Of a DNA stretch of 39,248 bases, positions 1 through 7,225 are shown piece after piece. The notes beneath the pieces were generated by a model. The model saw nothing but the letters and a program-made list of their open reading frames with translations, was not told the origin of the DNA and made no database searches. Each line of letters opens with the position of its first letter. Position 1 is the stretch's first letter. This stretch comes from Rhodospirillales bacterium (lineage in GTDB: Bacteria > Pseudomonadota > Alphaproteobacteria > ATCC43930 > CGMCC-115725), in assembly GCA_019689675.1 (NCBI GenBank), contig JADGGZ010000011.1, forward strand, positions 1-39,248. The letters run 5' to 3'. The position numbers and the translations under genes are program-made.

Positions 1-30
1 GGATACGGGGGGATGGAGGGGAGGAGCCGA

Positions 31-50
31 AGGGCCGATCGTCCGGCCCT
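31..50. repeat. GC-rich hairpin
   Basis: A 7-bp inverted repeat (AGGGCCG, 6-base loop, CGGCCCT) lies just past the dead gene at 85-328. There is no T-run on either side, so it is a plain stem-loop or weak terminator at most. Confidence 0.35.
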
Positions 51-84
51 CGTCAGGCATGAAGGGACAGCGTGAATTGCGGCA

Positions 85-328
85 TCAGGCTATGCGCCGA
101 TAATCCGCGCGCTCGCCGGCGAAGTTCACCAGCAAGGCGACCGGCTGCCGGTCGCCTCGAGATACGACCTCGCCTGGCCGTAGTGCGCCCGCGACAGCGC
201 CTCGACGATCTTCAGCTCGATGATAACCATGTTGTCGTCAAGGAGATCGAGGCGGTGCCGACCGCGATGATGGCCCGCGTAACCGGGTCCGTGGCGGGCT
301 CCCCCTCTATCCCTTCCATCCCCGTCAT
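85..328 (-). pseudogene. Degraded GxxExxY-family protein gene
   Basis: The product family is the small (about 125-residue) GxxExxY proteins of unknown function. Three pieces survive in three reading frames of the minus strand. The N-terminal piece, from an ATG at 328 behind AAAGGGAG, ends in DPVTRAIIAVG. A middle piece, about 253-153, reads RLDLLDDNMVIIELKIVE and then GQARSYLEAT. A C-terminal piece, about 149-85, reads QPVALLVNFAGERADYRRIA before TGA. The order and motifs match the family's end (RLDLL, IELK, SYL, LLVNF). Roughly 45 codons that should lie between the first two pieces, including the family's name motif, are missing, so this is not just a sequencing slip. The ribosome site is still intact, so decay may be recent. 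Family assignment is from memory of its motifs. Confidence 0.7.
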
Positions 329-356
329 CTCCCTTTCACATCACCGCCGAGGCAAA

Positions 357-371
357 CCGGGCTTCGCCCGG
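357..371 (-). terminator. Putative terminator of the TauE-TIGR02186-Usp operon
   Basis: A perfect 6-bp stem with a 3-base loop (CCGGGC, GAA, GCCCGG on the minus strand) sits 5 bases after the usp stop codon and is followed by TTTGCC. The T-run is short, so termination would be weak or Rho-assisted. Confidence 0.55.
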
Positions 372-376
372 GAAAA

Positions 377-859
377 TCACGCGAGGGCGTCGATCTCGTC
401 GTCGGTGAGGCCGCCGGGGACGATGGTGACCGGGATGCGGAGGCGGGCGGCGAGCTTGCCGGTCACGGCGGTGATGAGAGGGCCCGGCCCCTCGCTGCCG
501 GTGGAGGCGGCGAGGACCAGGATCGAGATGCTCTTCTCCTCGTCGATGAGGGCGAGGAGCTCGTCGCGGCGCCTGCCCTCGCGGATATAGATGATCGGCA
601 TGGTGCCGGCGATCTCGGTCACCTCGGCGGCGAGCTTCTGGAGGAGCGCCTCGGCTTCCTCGCGCCGCTCCTCCTTCATGAGGCTCTCCACCGCGCCCCA
701 GTGCTGCAGCTCGGTAGGCTCGATCACGTAAAGGAGCGCGACGCGGCCGCCGGTATGCTGGGCGCGCCGCGCCGCGTAGCGGAGCGCGACACGCAGCTCC
801 TCCGTCTCGTCGACGACGACGAGAAAGACCCGTTCCTGGACCGGCGCGTTGTTCGGCAT
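377..859 (-). CDS. Universal stress protein (UspA family)
   Basis: A 160-residue single-domain Usp fold protein, the usual length. The N-terminal strand (VFLVVVDETEEL, about residues 11-22) carries the acidic residue expected at the nucleotide pocket. The helix after it is rich in Arg/Ala and is followed by VALLYVIEP. The last third (ISILVLAAS, then TGKLAARLRIPVTIVPGG) resembles the ATP-loop region, but the canonical G-2x-G-9x-G(S/T) spacing is not clean, so nucleotide binding is uncertain. It starts 3 bases after the stop of the TIGR02186-like gene and is last in a three-gene operon, so it probably serves the TauE/TIGR02186 pair. It is cytoplasmic, with no signal or membrane segment. Confidence 0.85.
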   Translation of the reverse strand: MPNNAPVQERVFLVVVDETEELRVALRYAARRAQHTGGRVALLYVIEPTELQHWGAVESLMKEERREEAEALLQKLAAEVTEIAGTMPIIYIREGRRRDELLALIDEEKSISILVLAASTGSEGPGPLITAVTGKLAARLRIPVTIVPGGLTDDEIDALA

Positions 860-862
860 GCG

Positions 863-1591
863 TCAGGCGCTCCGGAAGGGCAGGCTCGCCAGCCATCCTG
901 CCATCACCGCGATCAGCACGGCAACGAGGCCGTAGGCGAGAGCCTGCCGGTCGGCGAAATCGAAGAGCCGGGCGTCCATTCCGATCTTCGAGACCACGAG
1001 CGGAGTCGTCTGCGCGCTCACCACCTCGCCGTTCCGCAAGAGGAAGATCTCGACCGAGTAGGTGCCGGTCGGGACGTTCGCCGGAAAGACGAGCGTCGCC
1101 CGGAACAGCCGGTCGCCGAGGAAGTCGATGCTGCCGACCTTCTCGAGAAAGAGGCCGGCCTCGGCCTCGCTGCGCACGAGCGCCGCGCGGAACTCCTCCG
1201 TGTAGCTGCGCTCGCGGTCCGCCGTAAGGCTGAGCTCCGAAAGCCCGATCTGGTGCAGGCTGCGCACCGGCGGCGGCACCGCCTCCTCGATCGGACGGCT
1301 CGCGACCACCGCGTAGTAGCCGGGGACATCCTTGAACGTCACCTGCCTCGTGTTGATCCAGATCGGCCCGACGCGGCTCTTGCGGCGGACGACGACGTCG
1401 CGCGTGGGGCCGCGCACGACCGCGACGACGTCGCCCGGGCCGTCGACCGCGCCGAACAGGACGACGCTCGTGCCGGTGAAGCTCGTCGTGATGCCGATGA
1501 GATGGCTGCTGAGGTCGGCGACGAGCGGCTGCCCCTGCGCCGGCGCGGCGGCGCAGAGGAGAAGGACGAGCGCGGCGAGAAGGCGACTCAT
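863..1591 (-). CDS. TIGR02186-like membrane-anchored protein
   Basis: A 242-residue protein with a clear signal peptide (about residues 1-20, hydrophobic core LLAALVLLLCAAAPAQG), a long beta-rich extracytoplasmic part and one C-terminal transmembrane helix (about 215-235, YGLVAVLIAVMAGWLASL). Motifs that recall the TIGR02186 family are SSHLIGITTSFTGTSVVLFG near the mature N-terminus and VVRGP. No enzymatic motif is visible. The start at 1591 is chosen because its ATG overlaps the TGA of the upstream permease gene (ATGA) and gives a normal signal peptide; the same frame stays open far upstream only because of high GC. Translational coupling suggests it works with the TauE/SafE permease, perhaps as its periplasmic partner; that role is inference. 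Confidence 0.8.
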   Translation of the reverse strand: MSRLLAALVLLLCAAAPAQGQPLVADLSSHLIGITTSFTGTSVVLFGAVDGPGDVVAVVRGPTRDVVVRRKSRVGPIWINTRQVTFKDVPGYYAVVASRPIEEAVPPPVRSLHQIGLSELSLTADRERSYTEEFRAALVRSEAEAGLFLEKVGSIDFLGDRLFRATLVFPANVPTGTYSVEIFLLRNGEVVSAQTTPLVVSKIGMDARLFDFADRQALAYGLVAVLIAVMAGWLASLPFRSA

Positions 1592-2499
1592 TCGACCACC
1601 GCCGTCGAGTAGACGTCGAGCGGCGGCACGGTGAGATCGGCGGCGAGCTTCACCGCGACCGCGATGACCAGGATCGCGAGCAGCCCGCGCAGCTGCTCGC
1701 CGCGCAGTTTCGTCGCCCAGCGCGTGCCGAACTGCGCCCCGAAGACGGCACCGACGAGAAGCACCACGGTGAGGAGGATGTCGACCGTGCGGTTGCCGAC
1801 CGCCTGCAGCACGGTGACCGCGGCGGCGACGAAGATGATCTGGAAGAGCGAGGTCCCCGGCACGACGAGGGTCGGCATGCCGAGGACGTAGATCATCGCC
1901 GGCACCATGATGAAGCCGCCGCCGACGCCCATCACGGCGGAAAGGATGCCGATGAAGAACCCCAGCCCCAGCGGCAGGAAGGCGCTGATGTAGAGCTTGG
2001 AGCGGCGGAAGCGGAGCTTCAGCGGCAGGCCGTGCACCCAGGTATGCTGGTGCAGCTTGCGGCGCGGCGCGGCGGTGCGACGGCGCAGGAACGTGTTGAC
2101 GCTCTCGACGAGCATCAGGACGCCGAGCGAGCCGAGCAGGATGATGTAGCAGAGGTTGATGAAGAGCTCGATCTGCCCGATCCGCCGCAGGAGACCGAAC
2201 ACCCAGACCCCGAGCAGCGAGCCGAGGAAGCCGCCCGCGAGGAGCACGGCGCCCATCTTGAAATCGACGTTGCCGCGCCGCCAATGGGCGATGACCCCGG
2301 AGACCGAGGTGCCGACGAGCTGGTTCGCAGAGGAGGCGACCGCGACCGCGGGCGGGATGCCGACGAAAATGAGGAACGGCGTCAGGAGGAAGCCGCCGCC
2401 GACGCCGAACACGCCGGAAAGAAAGCCGACGAAGGCGCCGAGCGCGAGAAGGACGAGGAGATCGACCGAGACCTCCGCGATCGGCAGATAGATCTCCAC
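1588..2499 (-). CDS. TauE/SafE family permease (putative sulfite/sulfonate exporter)
   Basis: A 303-residue polytopic inner-membrane protein with about eight transmembrane helices in two repeats. Each repeat opens with the family's glycine-rich motif: GFLSGVFGVGGGFLLTP near residue 20 and GILSAVMGVGGGFIMVP near residue 170. Family members export sulfite, sulfoacetate or related organosulfur anions, but the substrate cannot be read here. The GTG start at 2499 is preferred over upstream codons because GGGGGAGGGG precedes it at good spacing and the upstream residues are Arg-rich and not family-like. A basic loop (about residues 132-160) separates the halves. It heads an operon with the TIGR02186-like protein (4-base overlap) and Usp. 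A second, shorter TauE/SafE gene lies at 23743. Confidence 0.88.
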   Translation of the reverse strand: MEIYLPIAEVSVDLLVLLALGAFVGFLSGVFGVGGGFLLTPFLIFVGIPPAVAVASSANQLVGTSVSGVIAHWRRGNVDFKMGAVLLAGGFLGSLLGVWVFGLLRRIGQIELFINLCYIILLGSLGVLMLVESVNTFLRRRTAAPRRKLHQHTWVHGLPLKLRFRRSKLYISAFLPLGLGFFIGILSAVMGVGGGFIMVPAMIYVLGMPTLVVPGTSLFQIIFVAAAVTVLQAVGNRTVDILLTVVLLVGAVFGAQFGTRWATKLRGEQLRGLLAILVIAVAVKLAADLTVPPLDVYSTAVVE

Positions 2500-2663
2500 G
2501 CCCCTCCCCCTAACCCGCCGCCGCGGCTGCCGGCCGCGGCATCGCGGCCGCAACCCCGCCGGCGCTCGATGACGGGGGCGGCGCGGGCATCAAGGCGCGC
2601 AGGCGCGGCCGACGCCGCCGGCTGAGGGGCGATCTCGCACCACCGTCGGGGCCGCCCGCCGCC

Positions 2664-3662
2664 TCACGGCCGGAGCAGCCCGGTGATGTCCTCGACCTCG
2701 CGGAGGATCGGCCCGGCGATCGCCTCGGCGCGCTCGGCGCCGCGACGAAGAACGCCGTCGATATAGGCGTGGTCGGCCTTGAGGCGCTGCATCTCGCCGC
2801 CGATCCGGCCGAGCGTCACCGTCGCCACATCGGCGAGCGCCTCCTTGAACTCGGAGAAGCCCTTGCCCGCGAAGCGACGCACCGTCTCCTCGAGCGAGTG
2901 ATCGGTGAGCGCCGCGTAGATACCGAGAAGGTTCGCCGCCTCGGGCCGATCCTCGAGCTCGGCGAGGCTCTCCGGCATCGGCTTCGGGTCGGTCTTCGCC
3001 TTGCGAATCTTCTGCGCCACCATCTCGGCGCTGTCTGTCATGTTGATGCGAGAGTAATCCGACGGATCGGATTTCGACATCTTCTTCGTCCCGTCCCGCA
3101 GCGACATGACGCGCGTCGCGGTTCCGAAGATCTGCGGCTCCGGAAGGGGGAAGAAGTCGCGGCCGTAGCGCCGGTTGAAGGCGCCGGCGATGTCGCGCGC
3201 GAGCTCGAGATGCTGCTTCTGGTCCTCGCCGACCGGCACGTGCGTCGCCTTGTAGAGGAGGATGTCGGCGGCCATCAGCACGGGATAGGCGTAGAGTCCC
3301 AGCCCCGCGTTCTCGCGATGCTTGCCCGCCTTCTCCTTGAACTGGGTCATGCGGTTGAGCCAGCCGAGCGGCGTCAGGCACGAGAACAGCCAGGCGAGCT
3401 GGGTATGCCCCGGCACGCGGCTCTGGTTGAAGATGATGTTCTTCTCGGGGTCGATGCCGGCGGCGATATAGGCGGCCGCGACCTCGCGCGTGTGCGCCGT
3501 CAGCTCCTTCGGATCCTGCGGCACGGTGAGCGCGTGGAGATCGACGATGCAGAAGATGCATTCGTAATCGTGCTGCAGCTTCACCCAGTTGCGCAGCGCG
3601 CCGAGATAGTTGCCGAGGTGGAAGTTGCCGGTCGGCTGCACGCCCGAAAAAATGCGGTTCAT
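2664..3662 (-). CDS. trpS: Tryptophanyl-tRNA synthetase
   Basis: A class Ic aminoacyl-tRNA synthetase of 332 residues that charges tRNA-Trp in the cytoplasm. The N-terminus matches bacterial TrpS (IFSGVQPTG), the HIGH-like motif is HLGN at residues 15-18, and the KMSKS loop is intact at about 194-198 (KMSKSDPS). Length and the GLLRP end are typical. The ATG at 3662 lies 9 bases after the murJ stop, so the two genes should share a message; murJ-trpS order is common in alphaproteobacteria. A 164-bp GC-rich gap with several possible hairpins separates its stop from the TauE operon. Confidence 0.97.
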   Translation of the reverse strand: MNRIFSGVQPTGNFHLGNYLGALRNWVKLQHDYECIFCIVDLHALTVPQDPKELTAHTREVAAAYIAAGIDPEKNIIFNQSRVPGHTQLAWLFSCLTPLGWLNRMTQFKEKAGKHRENAGLGLYAYPVLMAADILLYKATHVPVGEDQKQHLELARDIAGAFNRRYGRDFFPLPEPQIFGTATRVMSLRDGTKKMSKSDPSDYSRINMTDSAEMVAQKIRKAKTDPKPMPESLAELEDRPEAANLLGIYAALTDHSLEETVRRFAGKGFSEFKEALADVATVTLGRIGGEMQRLKADHAYIDGVLRRGAERAEAIAGPILREVEDITGLLRP

Positions 3663-3671
3663 GGCCTCGGC

Positions 3672-5228
3672 TTATCGCTGTTGCCGCCGCCGCGGGTCAA
3701 GGCGCTTCAGCTCCTCCCGCGTGGCGGCGCCGAGCAGGATTGCGAGGAGCGCGAAGCTCGCGAGCCCGGCCGCGACGAGGGCGGCGAGCGCGCCCATGCC
3801 GGCAAGGCCGCGCGCCTCGATGGCGGGGGCGAGCGCGAGCGCCGCGCCGTAGAGGACGGCCCCCATGCCGAGCGCGGCGGCGGCGATCCTGGGGAGGCGC
3901 CGCCGGGCGGCGGCGTCGAGCGCGAAATGGCCGCGCCGCCGCAGGAGCTCGAAAAGAAGGAGCGCGTTCGTCCAGCCGGCGATCGAGGTCGCGAGCGCGT
4001 TGCCGACATGCGCCAGCGGCCACATGAGCGCGACGGTGAGAACCGCATTCACCACCATCGCCGCCGCGGCGATCTTGACCGGGGTCGTGGTGTCGTGCCT
4101 CGCGAAGAAGCCCGGCGCCAGCACCTTCACGAGCACGAAGGCCGGAAGCCCGGCCGCGAAGGCCGCGAGCGCGGCGGCCGTGGCGCGCGTCTCGGCCGGG
4201 CCGAAGGCGCCGCGCTGGAACAGGACGGCGAGGATCGGCTCGGCGAGCACGGCGAGGGCCACCGCCGCCGGGAGCGTCAGGAGAAGCGCCAGCTCGACGC
4301 CGCGATTCTGGGTGTGCTTCGCCTCGGCCTCGAGCCCGGTGCGCACCTGGCGAGACAAGGGCGGCAGGATCGCCGTTCCGACCGCGATGCCGACGACGCC
4401 GAGCGGAAGCTGGTTGAGGCGATCCGCGTAATAGAGATAGGAGACCGCGCCGCCGGGAAGCAGCGAGGCGACGGCCGTCGAGACGAGAAGGTTGAGCTGC
4501 GTCACCCCGGCGCCGAAGACGCCCGGCGCCATGAGGGCGAGAAGCCGCTTCACCTCGGGCGTGAGGCGCGGGCGCGGCAGGCGGAGCGCCATGCCGGCCG
4601 CCCGGCAGGCGGCCATGAGCCAGAGGAATTGCGCGAATCCGGCGAGCGTCACCGCCCAGGCGAGCGCGTGGCCCGGCAGCCAGCCGAGCGTGCGCGCGCC
4701 GACGAGGGCGGCGATGAGAAAGAGGTTGAGGAGGACCGGGGTCGCCGCCACCGCGGCGAAGCGCTCGACCGAGTTGAGGACGCCCCCGAGGAGCGCCACG
4801 AGCGATATGTAGAGGAGATAGGGAAAGGTGATCCGGGTGAGCTCGATGGTGAGCGCGCGCTTGGCCGGGTCGGCAGCGAAGCCCGGCGCCATCACGTCGA
4901 TGAGCCACGGCATCGCCGCCTCGCCGAGCGCGACGAAGAGCAGGAGGGCGGCGAGAAGCACTGCCAGCGCATCCTCGGCGAAGAGCCGCGCCGAGCGCTT
5001 GCCGTCGGTGGCGATCCGGCCGGCGAAGAGCGGGACGAAGGCGGAGCTGAACGCGCCCTCGGCGAAAAGAGAGCGGAAAAGATTAGGGAGGCGAAGCGCG
5101 ATGAAGAAAGCGTCCGCGACCGGCCCCGCGCCCAGCACCGCGGCCGTCAGCACGTCGCGCACGAAGCCGAGGACGCGGCTCATCATCGTGTAGCCGCCGA
5201 CCGTCGCGACGGAGCGCAAAAGAGCCAT
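3672..5228 (-). CDS. murJ: Lipid II flippase MurJ
   Basis: A 518-residue MOP-superfamily membrane protein that flips lipid-linked peptidoglycan precursor across the inner membrane. The N-terminus is diagnostic: MALLRSVATVGGYTMMSRVLG, then RDVLTAAVLGAG and ADAFFIALRLPNLFR, with the Arg residues needed for lipid II transport. About 14 hydrophobic segments follow. The ATG at 5228 matches family starts; upstream codons in the same frame are low-complexity shadow. No clear ribosome site precedes it, but a -10-like TAAGAG (minus strand, 5242-5237) ends 8 bases upstream, so a leaderless message is possible. It is first gene of the murJ-trpS operon and divergent from the small gene at 5332. Confidence 0.96.
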   Translation of the reverse strand: MALLRSVATVGGYTMMSRVLGFVRDVLTAAVLGAGPVADAFFIALRLPNLFRSLFAEGAFSSAFVPLFAGRIATDGKRSARLFAEDALAVLLAALLLFVALGEAAMPWLIDVMAPGFAADPAKRALTIELTRITFPYLLYISLVALLGGVLNSVERFAAVAATPVLLNLFLIAALVGARTLGWLPGHALAWAVTLAGFAQFLWLMAACRAAGMALRLPRPRLTPEVKRLLALMAPGVFGAGVTQLNLLVSTAVASLLPGGAVSYLYYADRLNQLPLGVVGIAVGTAILPPLSRQVRTGLEAEAKHTQNRGVELALLLTLPAAVALAVLAEPILAVLFQRGAFGPAETRATAAALAAFAAGLPAFVLVKVLAPGFFARHDTTTPVKIAAAAMVVNAVLTVALMWPLAHVGNALATSIAGWTNALLLFELLRRRGHFALDAAARRRLPRIAAAALGMGAVLYGAALALAPAIEARGLAGMGALAALVAAGLASFALLAILLGAATREELKRLDPRRRQQR

Positions 5229-5331
5229 CGACGAGCCTCTTAGCCGCGATTCGCGCGGCAAGGAATAAGCGCGCGCGGCAGGCGTCTTGCGAAGTGCTCC
5301 AATGCTGCACGAGAACAAGGGAGGGATTGCC

Positions 5332-5577
5332 ATGCCGAGACTTCTCGCCGCCGCCGTCGTGCTCGCTCTCGCCGCCGGGCCGGCCTGGGCGACCTCCTGT
5401 CCCAAGCACATGAAGGCGATCGACGAGGCCCTGGCGAAGAATCCGCAGCTCAGCGCCGAGAAGATGGCCGAGGTGCGGAAGCTTCGCGCGGAGGGCGAGG
5501 CGGCGCACAAGGCCGGCAAGCACGACGAGTCGCTGGCGGCGCTCGCCAAGGCCGAGGCCGCGCTCGGCATCAAGTAG
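5332..5577 (+). CDS. Small exported helical protein, unknown function
   Basis: An 81-residue protein with a classic signal peptide (MPRLLAAAVVLALAAGPAWA, cleavage about residue 20/21), leaving a mature domain of about 60 residues. That domain has one Cys right after the cleavage site (TSCPKHM) and two amphipathic, Lys/Glu/Ala-rich helices with a tetratricopeptide-like cadence (EAAHKAGKHDESLAALAKAE). The ATG at 5332 is chosen because AAGGGAGGG lies 6 bases before it; an in-frame upstream start adds an unlikely extension. It is monocistronic, divergent from murJ, and followed at once by a terminator. A similar-sized exported protein lies at 32521. I do not recognise a named family. Confidence 0.75.
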   Translation: MPRLLAAAVVLALAAGPAWATSCPKHMKAIDEALAKNPQLSAEKMAEVRKLRAEGEAAHKAGKHDESLAALAKAEAALGIK

Positions 5578-5602
5578 TCCTGGCGTACTCCCTCCTCTCG
5601 GC

Positions 5603-5629
5603 GCCCCTCCGCCGGGGGGAGGGCTTTTT
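5603..5629 (+). terminator. Rho-independent terminator
   Basis: A strong stem (GCCC-C-TCC paired with GGA-GGGC, one bulged C) is followed directly by TTTTT. It lies 25 bases after the stop of the small exported gene, and isolates that gene from the gamma-glutamyltransferase gene. Confidence 0.8.
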
Positions 5630-5681
5630 CGCCGGGGCGCAGCGCATGCGGCCCGAAGGCGGGAAAATCCGACCGCTGCGC

Positions 5682-5687
5682 TACACT
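5682..5687 (+). promoter_or_regulatory. Possible -10 element of the ggt-like gene
   Basis: TACACT ends 8 bases before the ATG at 5696. There is no Shine-Dalgarno sequence, and no convincing -35 was found. The position fits transcription starting at or next to the start codon. Confidence 0.35.
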
Positions 5688-5695
5688 CCTTTCCG

Positions 5696-7225
5696 ATGAC
5701 AGAGACCTGGACCATCGGAAAGCCGGCGATCGCGACCGAGAAGGGAATCGTCGCCGCCCAGCATCATCTCGCCGCCCGCGCCGGCGCCGAGCTCCTGGCC
5801 GCGGGCGGCAACGCCGTCGATGCCGCGGTCGCGACCGCGTTCGCGCTCGGCGTCGTCGAGCCGTGGATGAGTGGGATCGGCGGCGGCGGGCTTCTCGTCT
5901 TCGCGCCCGCCTCCGGCCCCGTCGAGGTCGTCGACTTCATGATGGAGGCGCCGGCGCGGCTCGACCCCGCCCGCTACCGGCTGCGCGGCGGGATCGGTTC
6001 TTCGCCCTTCGGCTGGCCGGCGGTCGAGGACGATCGCAATCTCGTCGGGTGGGAGTCGATCCTCGTCCCAGGCACGGTCGACGGGCTCGGCCTCGCGCTC
6101 GAGCGCTTCGGCCGGAAGAGCCTCGCCGAGGCGATCGGCCCGGCGCTCCGCCTCGCCGAGGAGGGAATGCCGATCGACTGGGCGACGACGCTCGCGATCG
6201 CGATCTCCGCCGCCGAGCTCCAGCGCTATCCGGCCTCGCGGGCGCATTACCTCCCCGACGGGGTGCCGCCGGCGGCGGCGGAGAGCGGCGAGCGCCGCCT
6301 CGCGCTGCCGGCGCTCGCCGCGACCTATCGCCGGCTCGCCGCGGCGGGGCGGCGCGACTTCTACGAGGGCGTACTCGCCGAGACGATCGCCGCCGAGCTC
6401 GCAGAAGGCGGCAGCGCGATCCGCGCGGACGACCTCGCGCGCTATCGCGCCGTGGTGAGGGCGCCGCTCTCCTTCGATTATCGAGACGTGCGCGTCCATG
6501 CCGCCCCGGGCCTCACCGGAGGTCCGACGCTGGCCGCCATTCTCGCCGCCTGCGCGGAGCGCCTCCGCCCCGGCGACGAGCCCGATGCCGAGGCCTACGC
6601 CGTCTATGTCGACGCCTGCCGCGAGGCGTTCGCGGCGCGGCTCTCCCAGATGGGCCATGCCGCCGGCGGCAACACGACGCATGTCTCGGTGGTGGATCGC
6701 GACGGCAACGTCGCCGCGCTCACGAACACGCTCCTCGCGCGCTTCGGGTCGAAGGTCGTGCTGGCGCGATCCGGCATCACCATGAACAACGGGATGGGCT
6801 GGTTCGACCCGGTGCCCGGACGGCCGAACGCGATCGCGCCGGGCAAGCGGCCGCTCGCCAACATGTGCCCCATAGTTCTGACCCGGCGCGACGCGCCCTG
6901 GGCGGGGCTCGGCGCCTGCGGCGGAAGGAAGATCATTCCCGCGGTGGCGCAGCTCGTCTCGTTCCTCGTCGATTACGCGATGCCGCTCGACAAGGCCTTC
7001 GCGACGCCGCGCATCGATGCGAGCGGCGAGACGATCGTCTGCGACCCGCGCCTCGGCCGCGCCGCCGTCGAGGCCGTCGCACGCCGCCATCCGGTCGAAG
7101 TCGCGCCCGACGCCGTCTATCCCAACCGCTACGCCGTGCCGTCGGCGGTGCTGCGCGAGGGGCGGAGCAATACCGGAATGGCCTATATCCACTCCCCGGT
7201 CGCGGCGGCCATCGCGGAGCCGTGA
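5696..7225 (+). CDS. Gamma-glutamyltransferase family protein
   Basis: An N-terminal nucleophile hydrolase of 509 residues that cleaves or transfers gamma-glutamyl groups, for example from glutathione. The N-terminal half has the family signature AAGGNAVDAAVATAFALGVVEP and SGIGGGG. The self-cleavage site is NTTHVSVVD, with Thr327 as the predicted new N-terminus and nucleophile of the small subunit. MNNGMGWFDP and GKRPLANM follow, as in active enzymes. There is no signal peptide at this start, and it is shorter than the E. coli periplasmic enzyme, so it may be cytoplasmic (YwrD-like). Its stop overlaps the GTG of the next gene (GTGA), which implies coupled translation with the membrane hydrolase downstream. 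The physiological substrate is not known. Confidence 0.9.
   Translation: MTETWTIGKPAIATEKGIVAAQHHLAARAGAELLAAGGNAVDAAVATAFALGVVEPWMSGIGGGGLLVFAPASGPVEVVDFMMEAPARLDPARYRLRGGIGSSPFGWPAVEDDRNLVGWESILVPGTVDGLGLALERFGRKSLAEAIGPALRLAEEGMPIDWATTLAIAISAAELQRYPASRAHYLPDGVPPAAAESGERRLALPALAATYRRLAAAGRRDFYEGVLAETIAAELAEGGSAIRADDLARYRAVVRAPLSFDYRDVRVHAAPGLTGGPTLAAILAACAERLRPGDEPDAEAYAVYVDACREAFAARLSQMGHAAGGNTTHVSVVDRDGNVAALTNTLLARFGSKVVLARSGITMNNGMGWFDPVPGRPNAIAPGKRPLANMCPIVLTRRDAPWAGLGACGGRKIIPAVAQLVSFLVDYAMPLDKAFATPRIDASGETIVCDPRLGRAAVEAVARRHPVEVAPDAVYPNRYAVPSAVLREGRSNTGMAYIHSPVAAAIAEP

Noticed and set aside
4-380. Selfish or defence-type role for the GxxExxY remnant
   Set aside because: The family's function is unknown and the gene is broken; nothing in the neighbourhood supports a defence system.
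2769-5243. An 824-codon open frame on the plus strand opposite murJ-trpS
   Set aside because: It is Arg/Glu/His-rich low-complexity sequence with no homology-like motifs, antisense to two clear genes; such frames are expected at this GC content.
5863-7221. A 450-codon N-terminal extension of the membrane hydrolase
   Set aside because: The stretch lies in another frame of the clear gamma-glutamyltransferase and is Arg-rich shadow; the GTG at 7222 with stop overlap is the natural start.
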